Source: Lachnoclostridium sp. UBA3320
GTDB taxonomy: Bacteria > Bacillota > Clostridia > Lachnospirales > Lachnospiraceae
NCBI GenBank assembly: GCA_002361175.1
Contig: DESG01000080.1
Span: forward strand, 1 to 32,564
Length of the DNA stretch: 32,564 bases
Direction: 5' to 3'
Part shown: in pieces, positions 16,653 to 25,846 of the stretch
Numbering within the stretch: the stretch's first letter is position 1
Layout: each line of letters starts with the position of its first letter
The notes under the pieces: model-generated
What the model was told of the DNA's origin: nothing
Databases searched by the model: none
What the model saw: only the letters and a program-made list of their open reading frames with translations
Position numbers and translations under genes: made by a program

Positions 16653-17702
16653 TTAATCCCCTTTTTTATACTTTTCCAAAGAAACAGAGACTATTTTTTC
16701 ACAAAGCCTGTCATAACTTATACCATCAGCTTTAGCTTCTTGAGGCAGCAGGCTTAATGGCGTCATGCCAGGGAGTGTATTGGCTTCAAGACAGTATATG
16801 TTGCCATCTTTATCAAGTAAAAAGTCAACTCTTGCATATACTTCAAGTCCAAGTACATGGTATACCTCTTCTGCATATTTTTTCATATTAGCAGTCAATT
16901 CTTCGCTAATATTTGCAGGGCATACATCTTCTGCCATATCTGGCTGATATTTAGTTTTGTAATCATAAAATCCCTGTTTTGGAATTATCTCAATAATAGG
17001 ACACGCTTTTCCATCAATTATACCTACTGAAAATTCTCTTCCTTTTATATAATCTTCTACAAGGACTAAATCTTCATATCTAAATGCAGTTTCTAAAGCT
17101 TTTATGTATTCTTCTTTATTGTATGCTATGCTTACGCCTACACTTGAGCCGCCACAACATGGCTTGACAACACATGGAAAATTTGGAATCCTATTCTCTT
17201 TTTCTTTCTTCGTCACAGTAAAACCTGCAGGCACTGGTATACCACTTTCTTTTAATACCTTTTTAGACACTAACTTATCCATAGCAAGTGCGCTGCCAAG
17301 TGAACCAGAGCCTGTATACTTTATTCCTAAAATATCAAATGCTGCCTGCAATTTGCCATTTTCACCATCAGCACCATGGAGCGCCATAAATACAATATCT
17401 GCCATATTACATATATTGATAACGTTAGGTCCTGGCAAAGAATTAATATTTCCTGGACGCAGTTTCTTTATTTCATCAATATTTGGGTCTGTGACATTGA
17501 TACCATTAATTTCACTATCAATCAGGGATTCTTTTTCAAATATATTATCTAGTGCATCTCCTTCTTTTCCATATCCAAAAAACAAATCCAACAATACGGC
17601 TTTATGCCCGTTTTTCCTTAAAGCGTCACATACACCCTTTCCAGTAATAAGTGAAACTTCTCTTTCTGTACTAATCCCTCCAGCTAATACTGCTATTTTC
17701 AC
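16653..17702 (-). CDS. ddl: D-alanine--D-alanine ligase
   Basis: A 349-residue ATP-grasp enzyme making the D-Ala-D-Ala dipeptide used by the adjacent MurF. Motifs: KIAVLAGGISTEREVSL at the N-terminus, ALHGADGENGKLQ, KYTGSGSLGSALAMDK, VVKPCCGGSSVGVS (ATP site), ARVDFLLDKDGNIYCLEANTLPGMTPLSL (metal and dipeptide site). I placed the start at the GTG at 17702, which follows GGAGG at the normal distance; the ATG at 17714 has no ribosome site and would contain that GGAGG. The active-site loop could be checked for D-Ala versus D-lactate preference, but EANTLPGMT is standard. Confidence 0.96.
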   Translation of the reverse strand: MKIAVLAGGISTEREVSLITGKGVCDALRKNGHKAVLLDLFFGYGKEGDALDNIFEKESLIDSEINGINVTDPNIDEIKKLRPGNINSLPGPNVINICNMADIVFMALHGADGENGKLQAAFDILGIKYTGSGSLGSALAMDKLVSKKVLKESGIPVPAGFTVTKKEKENRIPNFPCVVKPCCGGSSVGVSIAYNKEEYIKALETAFRYEDLVLVEDYIKGREFSVGIIDGKACPIIEIIPKQGFYDYKTKYQPDMAEDVCPANISEELTANMKKYAEEVYHVLGLEVYARVDFLLDKDGNIYCLEANTLPGMTPLSLLPQEAKADGISYDRLCEKIVSVSLEKYKKGD

Positions 17703-17734
17703 GGCAACCTCCATTTTATGCTAATTTATTATTA

Positions 17735-19501
17735 TTATTTTACAGGTCTTGCAATCATAACGATAGAATTATTCTGTGAATATTCATAATGTATAACTTT
17801 ATTATTGCTGCTGCTTGCTGATACATCCATATCCTGACCTGTGTAAATCTCTACATGTGATATATTTTTATAACGTCCATTCTTAGTATATGAGAAGAAA
17901 ACTAAGTCTCCTGGCAAAAGTTTATCAGAAGAAACTGCTTTATCATAAATTTTCTTTCCATTGTTAGAACACCATTTTGCTATTTCAGCAGCAGTAGGCG
18001 CCCAACCTGAATTTACACCAAAGTATACACCATACTGTGAATAAATTCTCCAAATAAGTGAACTACAGTCATAATAACCTTTGCTCATTCTCTTTGCCTG
18101 GCTGTACCTTGTCTTTGTATTAGATATTGAAATAGCTTTCTTTGAAGCCTTGTAACCCTTTAATGAGGCAACTTCAACTGGTATCTCTATTTCACGTCCA
18201 TCAGCATAGGCAGTAATAACTGTACTTCCTACTTTCTTAGCTTCAACAGTACCATATTCGTCTACTTCTGCTACAGCAGGTTTATCACTTGTATATGTAA
18301 CTGTGCTGACACTTTCATCTATTCCTTCTATTATTATGTCTTCAGAAGCACCTTTATAAGTTGCTATGCCATCTTCATCATAATAAGGGTCTGTTACTGT
18401 GACATAACAGTCAATGTCTTTACCATCAACATTTATCGTAACAACATCTTCTCCAGCACTTCCAGCATAAATTTTTCCCTCTTTTTTAAAATATGCACAA
18501 CCTTCAGAACTAATACCTATGTTCCATTCAATAGTACTTATTTCACTTATACCTTCTAACTGAATATTTTTGGCAGTATCTTCAGCTATCACAATATTAC
18601 TCTCTGAAAGTGTAGGATTTGTAACTATAATTTTTGTTGTAAGCTTTAGGTTGTCACCTTTTGCTGGCTTTATAACAGCAGTAACTTCTGTTTCACCAGC
18701 TGCTATTGCAATAATTCCACCATCTGTAGCAGCCATAACTGTTTCATCAGCAATTTTCCATTTAATTGCCTCATCCCCTTCAAGCGGAGTATAATTAGCT
18801 ATTTCTGGTGTATATGCACCAGTGCCAAGTGCTCTTGCATAACTTTCTGACTGAAATGTTGGAGTGATAACATTTACTTGTGCCACTTCAACTTTTTTGT
18901 CATTATCAACTGAGACATAAATTTGTGCACTGTTAAAACTATGTGCTGTTACACTTCCATCATTGTTTATTACAATGCCCTCTTCAGATGATGTGTACAT
19001 ATATTTTCCTGTGTCATATGTCTGTGATGCTGCAAGAGATACACTCTCTCCATATGCAATATCTATCTGTTCAGGTTCACAAACTTCTACCACAAACACT
19101 TCTGTCTTATTTATTTCATTATATGTAAATGTAATATCAATCTTGGCACTTCCTGCTTTAACTGCTGTAACAGTTCCATTACTGTCAAGCGTTGCACATT
19201 CAGGTTCAGTGTTTTCAATATTCCAATTATAGTTAATGCTGTAACCAGCGTCTGCTGCATTATAATCGCCATTATAATTAGTTTCCAGAAATTCTTCACT
19301 GACGTAACTTCTCAAATTTACTGTTCCACCTACAAATACTGATGCTGATTCCTGATATAAAAGCTTGTCCAGTGCAGAGGCTTTCTGCCACACAAGGCAG
19401 GTCAATGCAAGCATGGCAAATAAGCACATTACTTTTATGTGCCTTCTAGTTTTTTCAGGTTTTTTTGTTGTCTCTTCCTTGTCTTTTATAAGACTTAACA
19501 T
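17735..19501 (-). CDS. Secreted NlpC/P60 cell-wall hydrolase with Ig-like (BIG2) repeats
   Basis: A 588-residue exported protein. A lysine/arginine-rich start and a hydrophobic segment (about 22-43, ending ASA) act as signal or anchor. About five bacterial Ig-like repeats (about 50-450) carry recurrent DSNGTVTAVKAGSAKIDI or EYGTVEAKKVGSTVI signatures. The C-terminal NlpC/P60 domain (about 455-588) keeps the catalytic Cys479 in YYDCSSL, the LLPGDLVFF motif and His549 in SHVEIYTG. Such enzymes cleave D-gamma-glutamyl-diaminopimelate bonds in peptidoglycan. A GGAGG site precedes the ATG by 7 bases. It lies between engB and ddl, so the wall hydrolase may be transcribed with precursor-synthesis genes. 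Confidence 0.9.
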   Translation of the reverse strand: MLSLIKDKEETTKKPEKTRRHIKVMCLFAMLALTCLVWQKASALDKLLYQESASVFVGGTVNLRSYVSEEFLETNYNGDYNAADAGYSINYNWNIENTEPECATLDSNGTVTAVKAGSAKIDITFTYNEINKTEVFVVEVCEPEQIDIAYGESVSLAASQTYDTGKYMYTSSEEGIVINNDGSVTAHSFNSAQIYVSVDNDKKVEVAQVNVITPTFQSESYARALGTGAYTPEIANYTPLEGDEAIKWKIADETVMAATDGGIIAIAAGETEVTAVIKPAKGDNLKLTTKIIVTNPTLSESNIVIAEDTAKNIQLEGISEISTIEWNIGISSEGCAYFKKEGKIYAGSAGEDVVTINVDGKDIDCYVTVTDPYYDEDGIATYKGASEDIIIEGIDESVSTVTYTSDKPAVAEVDEYGTVEAKKVGSTVITAYADGREIEIPVEVASLKGYKASKKAISISNTKTRYSQAKRMSKGYYDCSSLIWRIYSQYGVYFGVNSGWAPTAAEIAKWCSNNGKKIYDKAVSSDKLLPGDLVFFSYTKNGRYKNISHVEIYTGQDMDVSASSSNNKVIHYEYSQNNSIVMIARPVK

Positions 19502-19525
19502 CTTTCATCCTCCAATCTCTGTTTA

Positions 19526-20131
19526 CTATAAAATATCATCATTATAATTTCCGTAGACCATATCAATATACTCCCAGATTTCATCTTTGCCTGATTTTGT
19601 AATTGATGAAAAAGTTATTACAGGTGTTGTCTCTTCGACCTTTAATGTCTGCTTTATATCTTTAATAAGCTTAGGTTTCTGAGAGCGTTTAATTTTATCC
19701 TCCTTTGTAGCTATTATAATAGGATTAAAACCATAACTTCTACACCAATTATACATCTGTATATCATTTTTATTTGGCGTGTGACGTATATCTACAAGTA
19801 AAAATATAAGTCGCAGGGCTTTTGAGCTTTCAAGATAATTATTAATCATTTTACCCCATTTTGCAACTACTTCTTTTGATATTTTTGCATAGCCATAACC
19901 TGGCAAATCTACAAAATACAGCATTTCATTAATATTGTAAAAATTAATAGTTTGAGTTTTGCCTGGCTGTCCAGAAGTTCTTGCATAAGCTTTCCTATCT
20001 GCCAGGCTATTAATAAGTGATGACTTTCCGACATTGGAACGCCCTGCAAATGCGATTTCAAGCATATGGTTGTCAGGAAGTTTGCTTTTAATACCACATA
20101 CTGTTTCAAGGTTTATGCTCTTAACTTTCAC
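19526..20131 (-). CDS. engB: Ribosome biogenesis GTPase EngB/YsxC
   Basis: A 201-residue essential GTPase that assists 50S subunit assembly. The G motifs are clear: G1 GRSNVGKS (residues 30-37), G2 around GKTQTINFY, G3 DLPGYGYAK and G4 TKEDK, with the late FSSITKSGKDEIW segment as G5. The start is GTG behind AAGGAGG at 6 bases and overlaps the end of lon by 11 bases, the usual lon-engB coupling in Firmicutes. Confidence 0.97.
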   Translation of the reverse strand: MKVKSINLETVCGIKSKLPDNHMLEIAFAGRSNVGKSSLINSLADRKAYARTSGQPGKTQTINFYNINEMLYFVDLPGYGYAKISKEVVAKWGKMINNYLESSKALRLIFLLVDIRHTPNKNDIQMYNWCRSYGFNPIIIATKEDKIKRSQKPKLIKDIKQTLKVEETTPVITFSSITKSGKDEIWEYIDMVYGNYNDDIL

Positions 20132-22454
20132 TTAAAACCTCCTTAAATACTTCCTCTGCATTATGCACGTATTTTATGCTTATTCCATCTAAAATCTCTT
20201 TTTCAAGGTCATCAATGTCTTTTTTATTCTTGAATGGCACAAGCACAAGTTTTATACCAGCAGATTTTGCTGCAAGTAGCTTTTCCTTTAAACCACCTAT
20301 AGGAAGAACCCTTCCTCTAAGTGTAAGTTCACCTGTCATTGCTACATCAGCTCTAACCTTTTGTGCTGTTACAGCAGAATAGATAGCTGTTGCCATTGTA
20401 ATTCCTGCGGAAGGCCCATCCTTTGGCACAGAACCTTCTGGCACATGTAAATGCACATCATGTTCAGCAAAATATTTTTCAGGCAAACTTTCTGGTGCTA
20501 TTGACCTTACATATGACAAAGCAATCTTAGCCGATTCCTGCATAACATCGCCAAGTTTTCCAGTAAGCTCAAGTTTTCCAGTGCCTTTCATAATATTTAC
20601 TTCCACTTCAAGTGTATCACCGCCAGAGTTCGTCCAGGCAAGTCCTCTTACTATACCTACATCAGGCTTTGTATTAGCCATGTCTATAGTATACTTTTCT
20701 GTTCCAAGGAAAGTTTTAATATTGCGCTCTGACACTCTTATTTTACTGTCTGCATCTTTTGCCACTTCCATAGCTGCTTTTCTGCATATCTGCGCAATTT
20801 TTCTCTCAAGATTTCTAACTCCTGCTTCCCTTGTGTAATTTTCAATAATTATCTTAACAGCTCTATCTGATATATTAAGCTGAGGTTTTGTCAAACCATT
20901 GGCAATTTTTTGTTTTTCTAAAAGATGTTCTTTAGCAATATGAAATTTTTCATTAGATGTATAACCAGATAATTCTATAACTTCCATTCTGTCAAGAAGT
21001 GGTCTTGGAATAGTATCAGTCGTATTAGCAGTACATATAAACATTACTCTTGACAAATCTACAGGAAGTTCCACATAGTGGTCTCTAAAATGTTTATTTT
21101 GCTCAGAGTCAAGCACTTCAAGAAGAGCCGAAGATGGGTCTCCCTTATAATCGCTGCCAAGCTTATCTACCTCATCAAGCAGCATAACAGGATTTTTTAC
21201 TTTAACTGTCCTTAGTGCTGCTACAATTCTGCCTGGCATTGCACCTACATAAGTGCGCCTGTGTCCTCTTATTTCAGCTTCGTCACGTACACCGCCAAGA
21301 CATATACGCACATATTTTCTATCCATTGCCTTTGCAACAGATTTTGCAATAGATGTTTTGCCCGTTCCTGGAGGTCCTACAAGACATATAATCGGACTTT
21401 GACCATCTTTTTTAATTGCCTTAACTGCAATACACTCAAGCACTCTTTCTTTTACCTTTTTTAGACCATAGTGGTCTTTGTCAAGTACTTCTTTAGCATG
21501 TACTACATCTGTGTTGCTGTCGCTTAATTTGCGCCATGGAATATCAAGAAGAGTTTCTATATATCCTCTTATAACAGCATTTTCAGAAGAACTTGGACTT
21601 GTAAGTTTAAAACGTCTGATTTCTTCTTTAAGTTTTTTCTTTACTTTTTTAGATGCTTTAAGCTTTTCTAAAGCCTTTGTATACTTGTCTGCATCGTTGT
21701 CAGAATCATCATCACCAAGCTCTCTTTGTATTGCTTTCATCTGTTCACGCAGATAGTATTCTTTCTGACTGTTGCCCACCTGTTCTTTTACTTTTTTAAC
21801 AACATCCTCTTGTATACGCATTATATTTATTTCACGACTTAACACAACAGAGAGCTGCTCATGTCGGTCTATTATGCTGTTTTCTGAAAGGATTTTTTGT
21901 TTTATTTGATAATTGACAGGCACATTAGAACAAATCTGATAAATCAGTGTGTCAAGGTCTGAAAGTTTTAAAATTTCATCAACAACTTTTTGATTAAACC
22001 TGCCATGTTCATTGGCATATATTTGAAATAAATCTCTAAGCCCACGTATAAGAGCAACAATTTCTAAGGTAGATAGGGTATCTTCTGCTTCTAAAAGATT
22101 TTCAACTACTCCAGACAGATAGCCGTCCTCTGTATTAAGAGATTTAAGTCTCATACGTTCCTTGCCAATTATAACAACCCTTATAATTTTTCCTGGCATA
22201 TTTACTATTTGTTTTACTTCAGCAAGCGTGCCTATTTCAAATAAATCACCTATTCCTGGATTTTCAATGGCAGGGTCTTTCTGCGCAACAGTAAACACGA
22301 GTTGCTTGCTGTTCATAGCTTCTTTCAAAGCTTTAACTGTATTTTCACGTCCCACCTCAAAATATACGGTAGTCTTTGGAAATACCACTAAATCCCTTAG
22401 TGTAACTACAGGAACATTCTCCATTATATCTGCTGCTTTTACATTTTCTTCCAT
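20121..22454 (-). CDS. lon: ATP-dependent protease Lon
   Basis: A 777-residue AAA+ serine protease degrading misfolded and regulatory proteins. The N-terminal LON substrate domain (about 8-210, VPVVTLRDLVVFPKT) is followed by coiled coil, Walker A GPPGTGKTS, Walker B PVMLLDEVDKL, sensor FICTANTTDTIP and the protease domain with Ser682 (KDGPSAG) and Lys725 (GGLKEKLLAA). The frame is open upstream to 22508, but that extension has no ribosome site and covers a hairpin, so I chose the ATG at 22454 with GGAGA about 12 bases upstream. It lies 97 bases after clpX and overlaps engB. Confidence 0.97.
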   Translation of the reverse strand: MEENVKAADIMENVPVVTLRDLVVFPKTTVYFEVGRENTVKALKEAMNSKQLVFTVAQKDPAIENPGIGDLFEIGTLAEVKQIVNMPGKIIRVVIIGKERMRLKSLNTEDGYLSGVVENLLEAEDTLSTLEIVALIRGLRDLFQIYANEHGRFNQKVVDEILKLSDLDTLIYQICSNVPVNYQIKQKILSENSIIDRHEQLSVVLSREINIMRIQEDVVKKVKEQVGNSQKEYYLREQMKAIQRELGDDDSDNDADKYTKALEKLKASKKVKKKLKEEIRRFKLTSPSSSENAVIRGYIETLLDIPWRKLSDSNTDVVHAKEVLDKDHYGLKKVKERVLECIAVKAIKKDGQSPIICLVGPPGTGKTSIAKSVAKAMDRKYVRICLGGVRDEAEIRGHRRTYVGAMPGRIVAALRTVKVKNPVMLLDEVDKLGSDYKGDPSSALLEVLDSEQNKHFRDHYVELPVDLSRVMFICTANTTDTIPRPLLDRMEVIELSGYTSNEKFHIAKEHLLEKQKIANGLTKPQLNISDRAVKIIIENYTREAGVRNLERKIAQICRKAAMEVAKDADSKIRVSERNIKTFLGTEKYTIDMANTKPDVGIVRGLAWTNSGGDTLEVEVNIMKGTGKLELTGKLGDVMQESAKIALSYVRSIAPESLPEKYFAEHDVHLHVPEGSVPKDGPSAGITMATAIYSAVTAQKVRADVAMTGELTLRGRVLPIGGLKEKLLAAKSAGIKLVLVPFKNKKDIDDLEKEILDGISIKYVHNAEEVFKEVLSES

Positions 22455-22478
22455 TTTAAATATCATTCTCCATTTACA

Positions 22479-22503
22479 AAATAGAGGGATTGTTAATCCC
22501 TCT
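22479..22503 (-). terminator. Perfect hairpin between clpX and lon
   Basis: AGAGGGATT (22483-22491) and its perfect complement (22495-22503) form a 9-bp stem with a 3-base loop. On the minus strand it is followed only by ATTTTG, a weak T tract, so it may terminate part of the clpX message or protect the lon 5' end. Confidence 0.5.
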
Positions 22504-22551
22504 CGCATTCACACAAGCAAACCTAGTGAACCTGCATATGTGTTATATATT

Positions 22552-23826
22552 TTATGCAATTTCATTTTTACTTCTTATTGTCTGTCTGACTTCATTATTT
22601 TTAAGAATAAGAAGTGGCTCTTCTTCACCTGTAACTGATTCTTTAGTTATAATACATTCTTTTACTTCACTATCTGATGGAACTTCAAACATTGCATCCA
22701 TCATTATAGATTCCATAATAGCACGCAAACCTCTTGCACCAGTCTTTCTTTCAACTGAGCGCTTTGCCACTGCCTCTATTGCTTCGTCAGTAAATGTAAG
22801 CTCTACATTGTCCATCTCAAACAACTTCTTGTACTGTTTTGTAATGGCATTTTTTGGCTCAATAAGGATTTTTTTAAGTGCTTCCTCATCAAGTAAATCA
22901 AGTGCAACGTTTATAGGCAGCCTGCCGATAAGTTCAGGTATAATTCCAAACTTGACAAAATCTTCTGGAAGTACCTGGCGGAACAAATCGCCAATATTTT
23001 CATCTCTTTTTGTTGAAATTTCTGCATTAAAACCGATTGACTTTTTACCTATACGTGTTCCAATAATATTCTCAAGTCCATCAAATGCACCACCGCAAAT
23101 AAACAGTATATTTGTTGTATCAATCTGATAAAACTCTTGGTGTGGGTGTTTTCTGCCGCCTTGTGGAGGTACACTTGCAACAGTACCTTCTAAGATTTTA
23201 AGGAGTGCCTGCTGTACACCTTCTCCAGACACATCTCTTGTAATTGAAACATTTTCCCCTTTTCGTGTAATCTTGTCAATCTCATCTATATATATAATTC
23301 CATGCTCGGCTCTTTCCATATCATAATCAGCCGCTTGTATTATCTTTAAAAGGATATTTTCTACATCTTCACCTACATAGCCAGCTTCTGTAAGGGCAGT
23401 AGCATCTGCAATGGCAAACGGAACATTAAGTATCTTGGCAAGAGTCTGTGCGAGAAACGTCTTGCCTGAGCCAGTAGGACCTATCATCATAATGTTGCTT
23501 TTTTGCAGTTCTACATCCATACTTTTGCCTGAAAGCACACGTTTATAATGATTATAAACAGATACAGAAAGTACTTTTTTAGCATCTTCCTGACCTACTA
23601 CATATTCATCAAGAAACTCTTTCATCTCTTTAGGTTTAAGAAGATTAATATTCATATCATTATTGTAAATTTCTTCGTCTTCATCTTCATCTATGATTTC
23701 AGAACAAAGTTCAATACACTGGTCACAGATATAAACACCAGGTCCTGCAACTAATTTGTGGACTTGATTTTGGGTTTTTCCACAAAATGAGCATTTCAGT
23801 TTTGTATCATCTTTTTTTAATCCCAT
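22552..23826 (-). CDS. clpX: ATP-dependent Clp protease ATPase subunit ClpX
   Basis: A 424-residue AAA+ unfoldase that feeds substrates to ClpP. The N-terminal zinc domain has Cys12, Cys15, Cys34 and Cys37. Then come Walker A GPTGSGKT (about 115), Walker B IIYIDEIDKI, the ClpP-docking IGF loop (KKSIGFNAE), sensor and arginine-finger regions (PELIGRLP) and the C-terminal small domain (KRSVERKTGARGLRAIME). It is 9 bases after clpP and lies in the standard tig-clpP-clpX order. Confidence 0.98.
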   Translation of the reverse strand: MGLKKDDTKLKCSFCGKTQNQVHKLVAGPGVYICDQCIELCSEIIDEDEDEEIYNNDMNINLLKPKEMKEFLDEYVVGQEDAKKVLSVSVYNHYKRVLSGKSMDVELQKSNIMMIGPTGSGKTFLAQTLAKILNVPFAIADATALTEAGYVGEDVENILLKIIQAADYDMERAEHGIIYIDEIDKITRKGENVSITRDVSGEGVQQALLKILEGTVASVPPQGGRKHPHQEFYQIDTTNILFICGGAFDGLENIIGTRIGKKSIGFNAEISTKRDENIGDLFRQVLPEDFVKFGIIPELIGRLPINVALDLLDEEALKKILIEPKNAITKQYKKLFEMDNVELTFTDEAIEAVAKRSVERKTGARGLRAIMESIMMDAMFEVPSDSEVKECIITKESVTGEEEPLLILKNNEVRQTIRSKNEIA

Positions 23827-23835
23827 TAATTACCC

Positions 23836-24426
23836 TCATTTCCTTTTTGTGATTATCTCATCTATCAAACCATAATCCTTAGCTTCTTGTGCTGTCATAT
23901 AATTGTCACGCTCTGTATCAGCCTGTATTCTTTCGAGTGGCTGTCCTGTATTTTCTGCAAGTATTTTATTCAGTTGATTTCTTGTTTTCAACATCTGTTC
24001 TGCCACAATGCGTATCTCTGTCTCTTGTCCTTTAGCACCACCTGAAGGCTGATGTATAAGTATTTCTGAATTTGGAAGTGCCAATCTTTTACCCTTAGTA
24101 CCGCCTGATAAAAGGAAAGACCCCATGCTGGCAGCAAGTCCCATGCATATAGTAGACACATCACATTTTATATAGTTCATTGTATCATATATTGCAAGTC
24201 CAGCACTTACAGAGCCGCCAGGGCTGTTAATATAGAACTGAACATCTTTTTCTGTATCTTGTGATTCAAGAAAAAGAAGTTCTGAAACAAGTACACTTGC
24301 AACATCGTCATTTACTTCACCAGTCAAAAATATAATTCTGTCCTGTAAAAGCCTTGAATAAATATCATATGAGCGTTCTCCGCTGCTTGTCTTTTCAATA
24401 ACATAAGGTATACTATAACCCATCAT
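23836..24426 (-). CDS. clpP: ATP-dependent Clp protease proteolytic subunit
   Basis: A 196-residue serine protease forming the 14-mer chamber with ClpX. The triad is visible as Ser100 (GLAASMGSF) and His125 (LIHQPSGG) with an Asp in the following helix region (QADTERDNYM). FYINSPGGSV forms the oxyanion strand. Two adjacent ATG codons follow AGGAGG, so the start may be residue 1 or 2. It is 8 bases after tig. Confidence 0.98.
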   Translation of the reverse strand: MMGYSIPYVIEKTSSGERSYDIYSRLLQDRIIFLTGEVNDDVASVLVSELLFLESQDTEKDVQFYINSPGGSVSAGLAIYDTMNYIKCDVSTICMGLAASMGSFLLSGGTKGKRLALPNSEILIHQPSGGAKGQETEIRIVAEQMLKTRNQLNKILAENTGQPLERIQADTERDNYMTAQEAKDYGLIDEIITKRK

Positions 24427-24434
24427 TTTCCTCC

Positions 24435-25721
24435 TTATACTTCTTCCGCTGCATCAACAACAAAATCAATAGCTTTCTGCACTGCTATATCTAACATTAA
24501 TTGTTCTTTATCTGCATCGCTAAGCTGTTCTTTAAATCTATCAACTTCATTATTATACATAGATGCTATATTTTCAATTTCCTTCTCGTATTCTTCATCT
24601 GAAGTTTTGATATCTTCAGCAGCAACGATTGCTTCAAGTACAAGACGATTCTGTATACGCCTAAGTGCCTGTGGTCTTATTTCTTCAAGCACTTTCTGTG
24701 GTGTATATCCTGTAAGCTTCATATAATGCTCAACTGAAAGTCCCTGCCTCTGCAAATTCTGTGCAAATTCCTGTGTCATCTGTCTAGTCTGTTCTTCAAT
24801 CATTGGTTCTGGAATATCCATCTGTGCATTTTCAATAATTTTTCCTATTACTTCTTCCGCCAAGTCTCTTTTTGCAATATCTTTTTTATTTTCAAGCATT
24901 TTATCTTTAAGGTCTTGTTTATACTCGTCTAATGTGTCAAAGTCAGATACATCCTGTGCAAATTCGTCATCAACATCTGGAAGTTCTTTTACTTTAATTC
25001 CATTAAGTTTCACTTTAAAGACAGCAGCTTTTCCACGCAATTCTTCTGCTTGATACCCATCAGGGAATGTTACATTTACATCAAACTCATCACCTATATT
25101 TTTCCCAATAAGCTGGTCTTCAAAATTGTCAATAAATGTATGTGAACCAATAACTAAAGAATAATCCTGTGATTTTCCACCTTCAAATTGTTCACCGTCC
25201 ACATACCCATCAAAGTCTATTACAACAGTGTCACCTTCTTGTGATGTTCTGTCATCAATAGTAACCATACGTGAATTGCTTTCTCTTACTCTATTAATTT
25301 CTGCATTGACATCTTCATCAGAAACTTCTACTTCTTTCTTCTCTACTTTAATACCTTTATAATCGCCAAGTGTAACTTCTGGTTTAACGGCTACAGAAGC
25401 AGTAAAAATAAATGGCATTCCTTTTTCTATCTGCTCTACTTCAATTTTAGGTTGTGACACAATAACAAGTCCACTCTCATTTGCAGCTTCTTCATATGCA
25501 TCAGGAATAATCATATTTGCAGCATCTTCATAAAATATTCCTGCTCCATACATTTTTTCTATCATTGCACGTGGAGCTTTCCCTTTGCGGAAACCAGGCA
25601 TTGCTATTTTGTTTCTATTCTTCTTATATACGCTGTCAAGTGCTGCATCAAGTTTTTCTGCAGAAACTTCTATTGTAAGCTTTGCCATGCTCTTTTCTAA
25701 ATTTTCTACCTGTACACTCAT
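24435..25721 (-). CDS. tig: Trigger factor (ribosome-associated chaperone)
   Basis: A 428-residue chaperone and peptidyl-prolyl isomerase that meets nascent chains at the ribosome exit. The N-terminal ribosome-binding domain has the GFRKGKAPR loop (about 43-51). The FKBP-type domain spans about 150-245 (GDTVVIDFDGYVDGEQFEGGKSQDYSLVIGSHTFIDNFEDQLIG, in part) and the C-terminal helical cradle spans about 255-425. An AAGGAGG site lies about 9 bases before the start. It heads tig-clpP-clpX with its own promoter upstream. Confidence 0.97.
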   Translation of the reverse strand: MSVQVENLEKSMAKLTIEVSAEKLDAALDSVYKKNRNKIAMPGFRKGKAPRAMIEKMYGAGIFYEDAANMIIPDAYEEAANESGLVIVSQPKIEVEQIEKGMPFIFTASVAVKPEVTLGDYKGIKVEKKEVEVSDEDVNAEINRVRESNSRMVTIDDRTSQEGDTVVIDFDGYVDGEQFEGGKSQDYSLVIGSHTFIDNFEDQLIGKNIGDEFDVNVTFPDGYQAEELRGKAAVFKVKLNGIKVKELPDVDDEFAQDVSDFDTLDEYKQDLKDKMLENKKDIAKRDLAEEVIGKIIENAQMDIPEPMIEEQTRQMTQEFAQNLQRQGLSVEHYMKLTGYTPQKVLEEIRPQALRRIQNRLVLEAIVAAEDIKTSDEEYEKEIENIASMYNNEVDRFKEQLSDADKEQLMLDIAVQKAIDFVVDAAEEV

Positions 25722-25781
25722 TGTAATATTTCCTCCTTATATTCAAAACGGGTATTTGTTCCCGCAATCTGTCATTTGTAT

Positions 25782-25811
25782 AATATAGCACGAACAAACC
25801 CCTAAAATCAA
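25782..25811 (-). promoter_or_regulatory. Candidate promoter of tig-clpP-clpX
   Basis: On the minus strand TTGATT (25806-25811) and TATATT (25782-25787) are 18 bases apart. The -35 sits in the loop of the glmM terminator-like hairpin, so the two elements overlap. No CtsR or CIRCE operator was seen. Confidence 0.45.
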
Positions 25812-25819
25812 GGGGTTTG
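25791..25819 (-). terminator. Hairpin after glmM
   Basis: CAAACCCCT (25795-25803) pairs perfectly with AGGGGTTTG (25811-25819) around a 7-base loop. On the minus strand the stem is followed by TTCGTG only, so it is a terminator of moderate strength. It lies 28 bases after the glmM stop codon. Confidence 0.55.
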
Positions 25820-25846
25820 GATAAAAATTATAAGTAAAAAACATTT

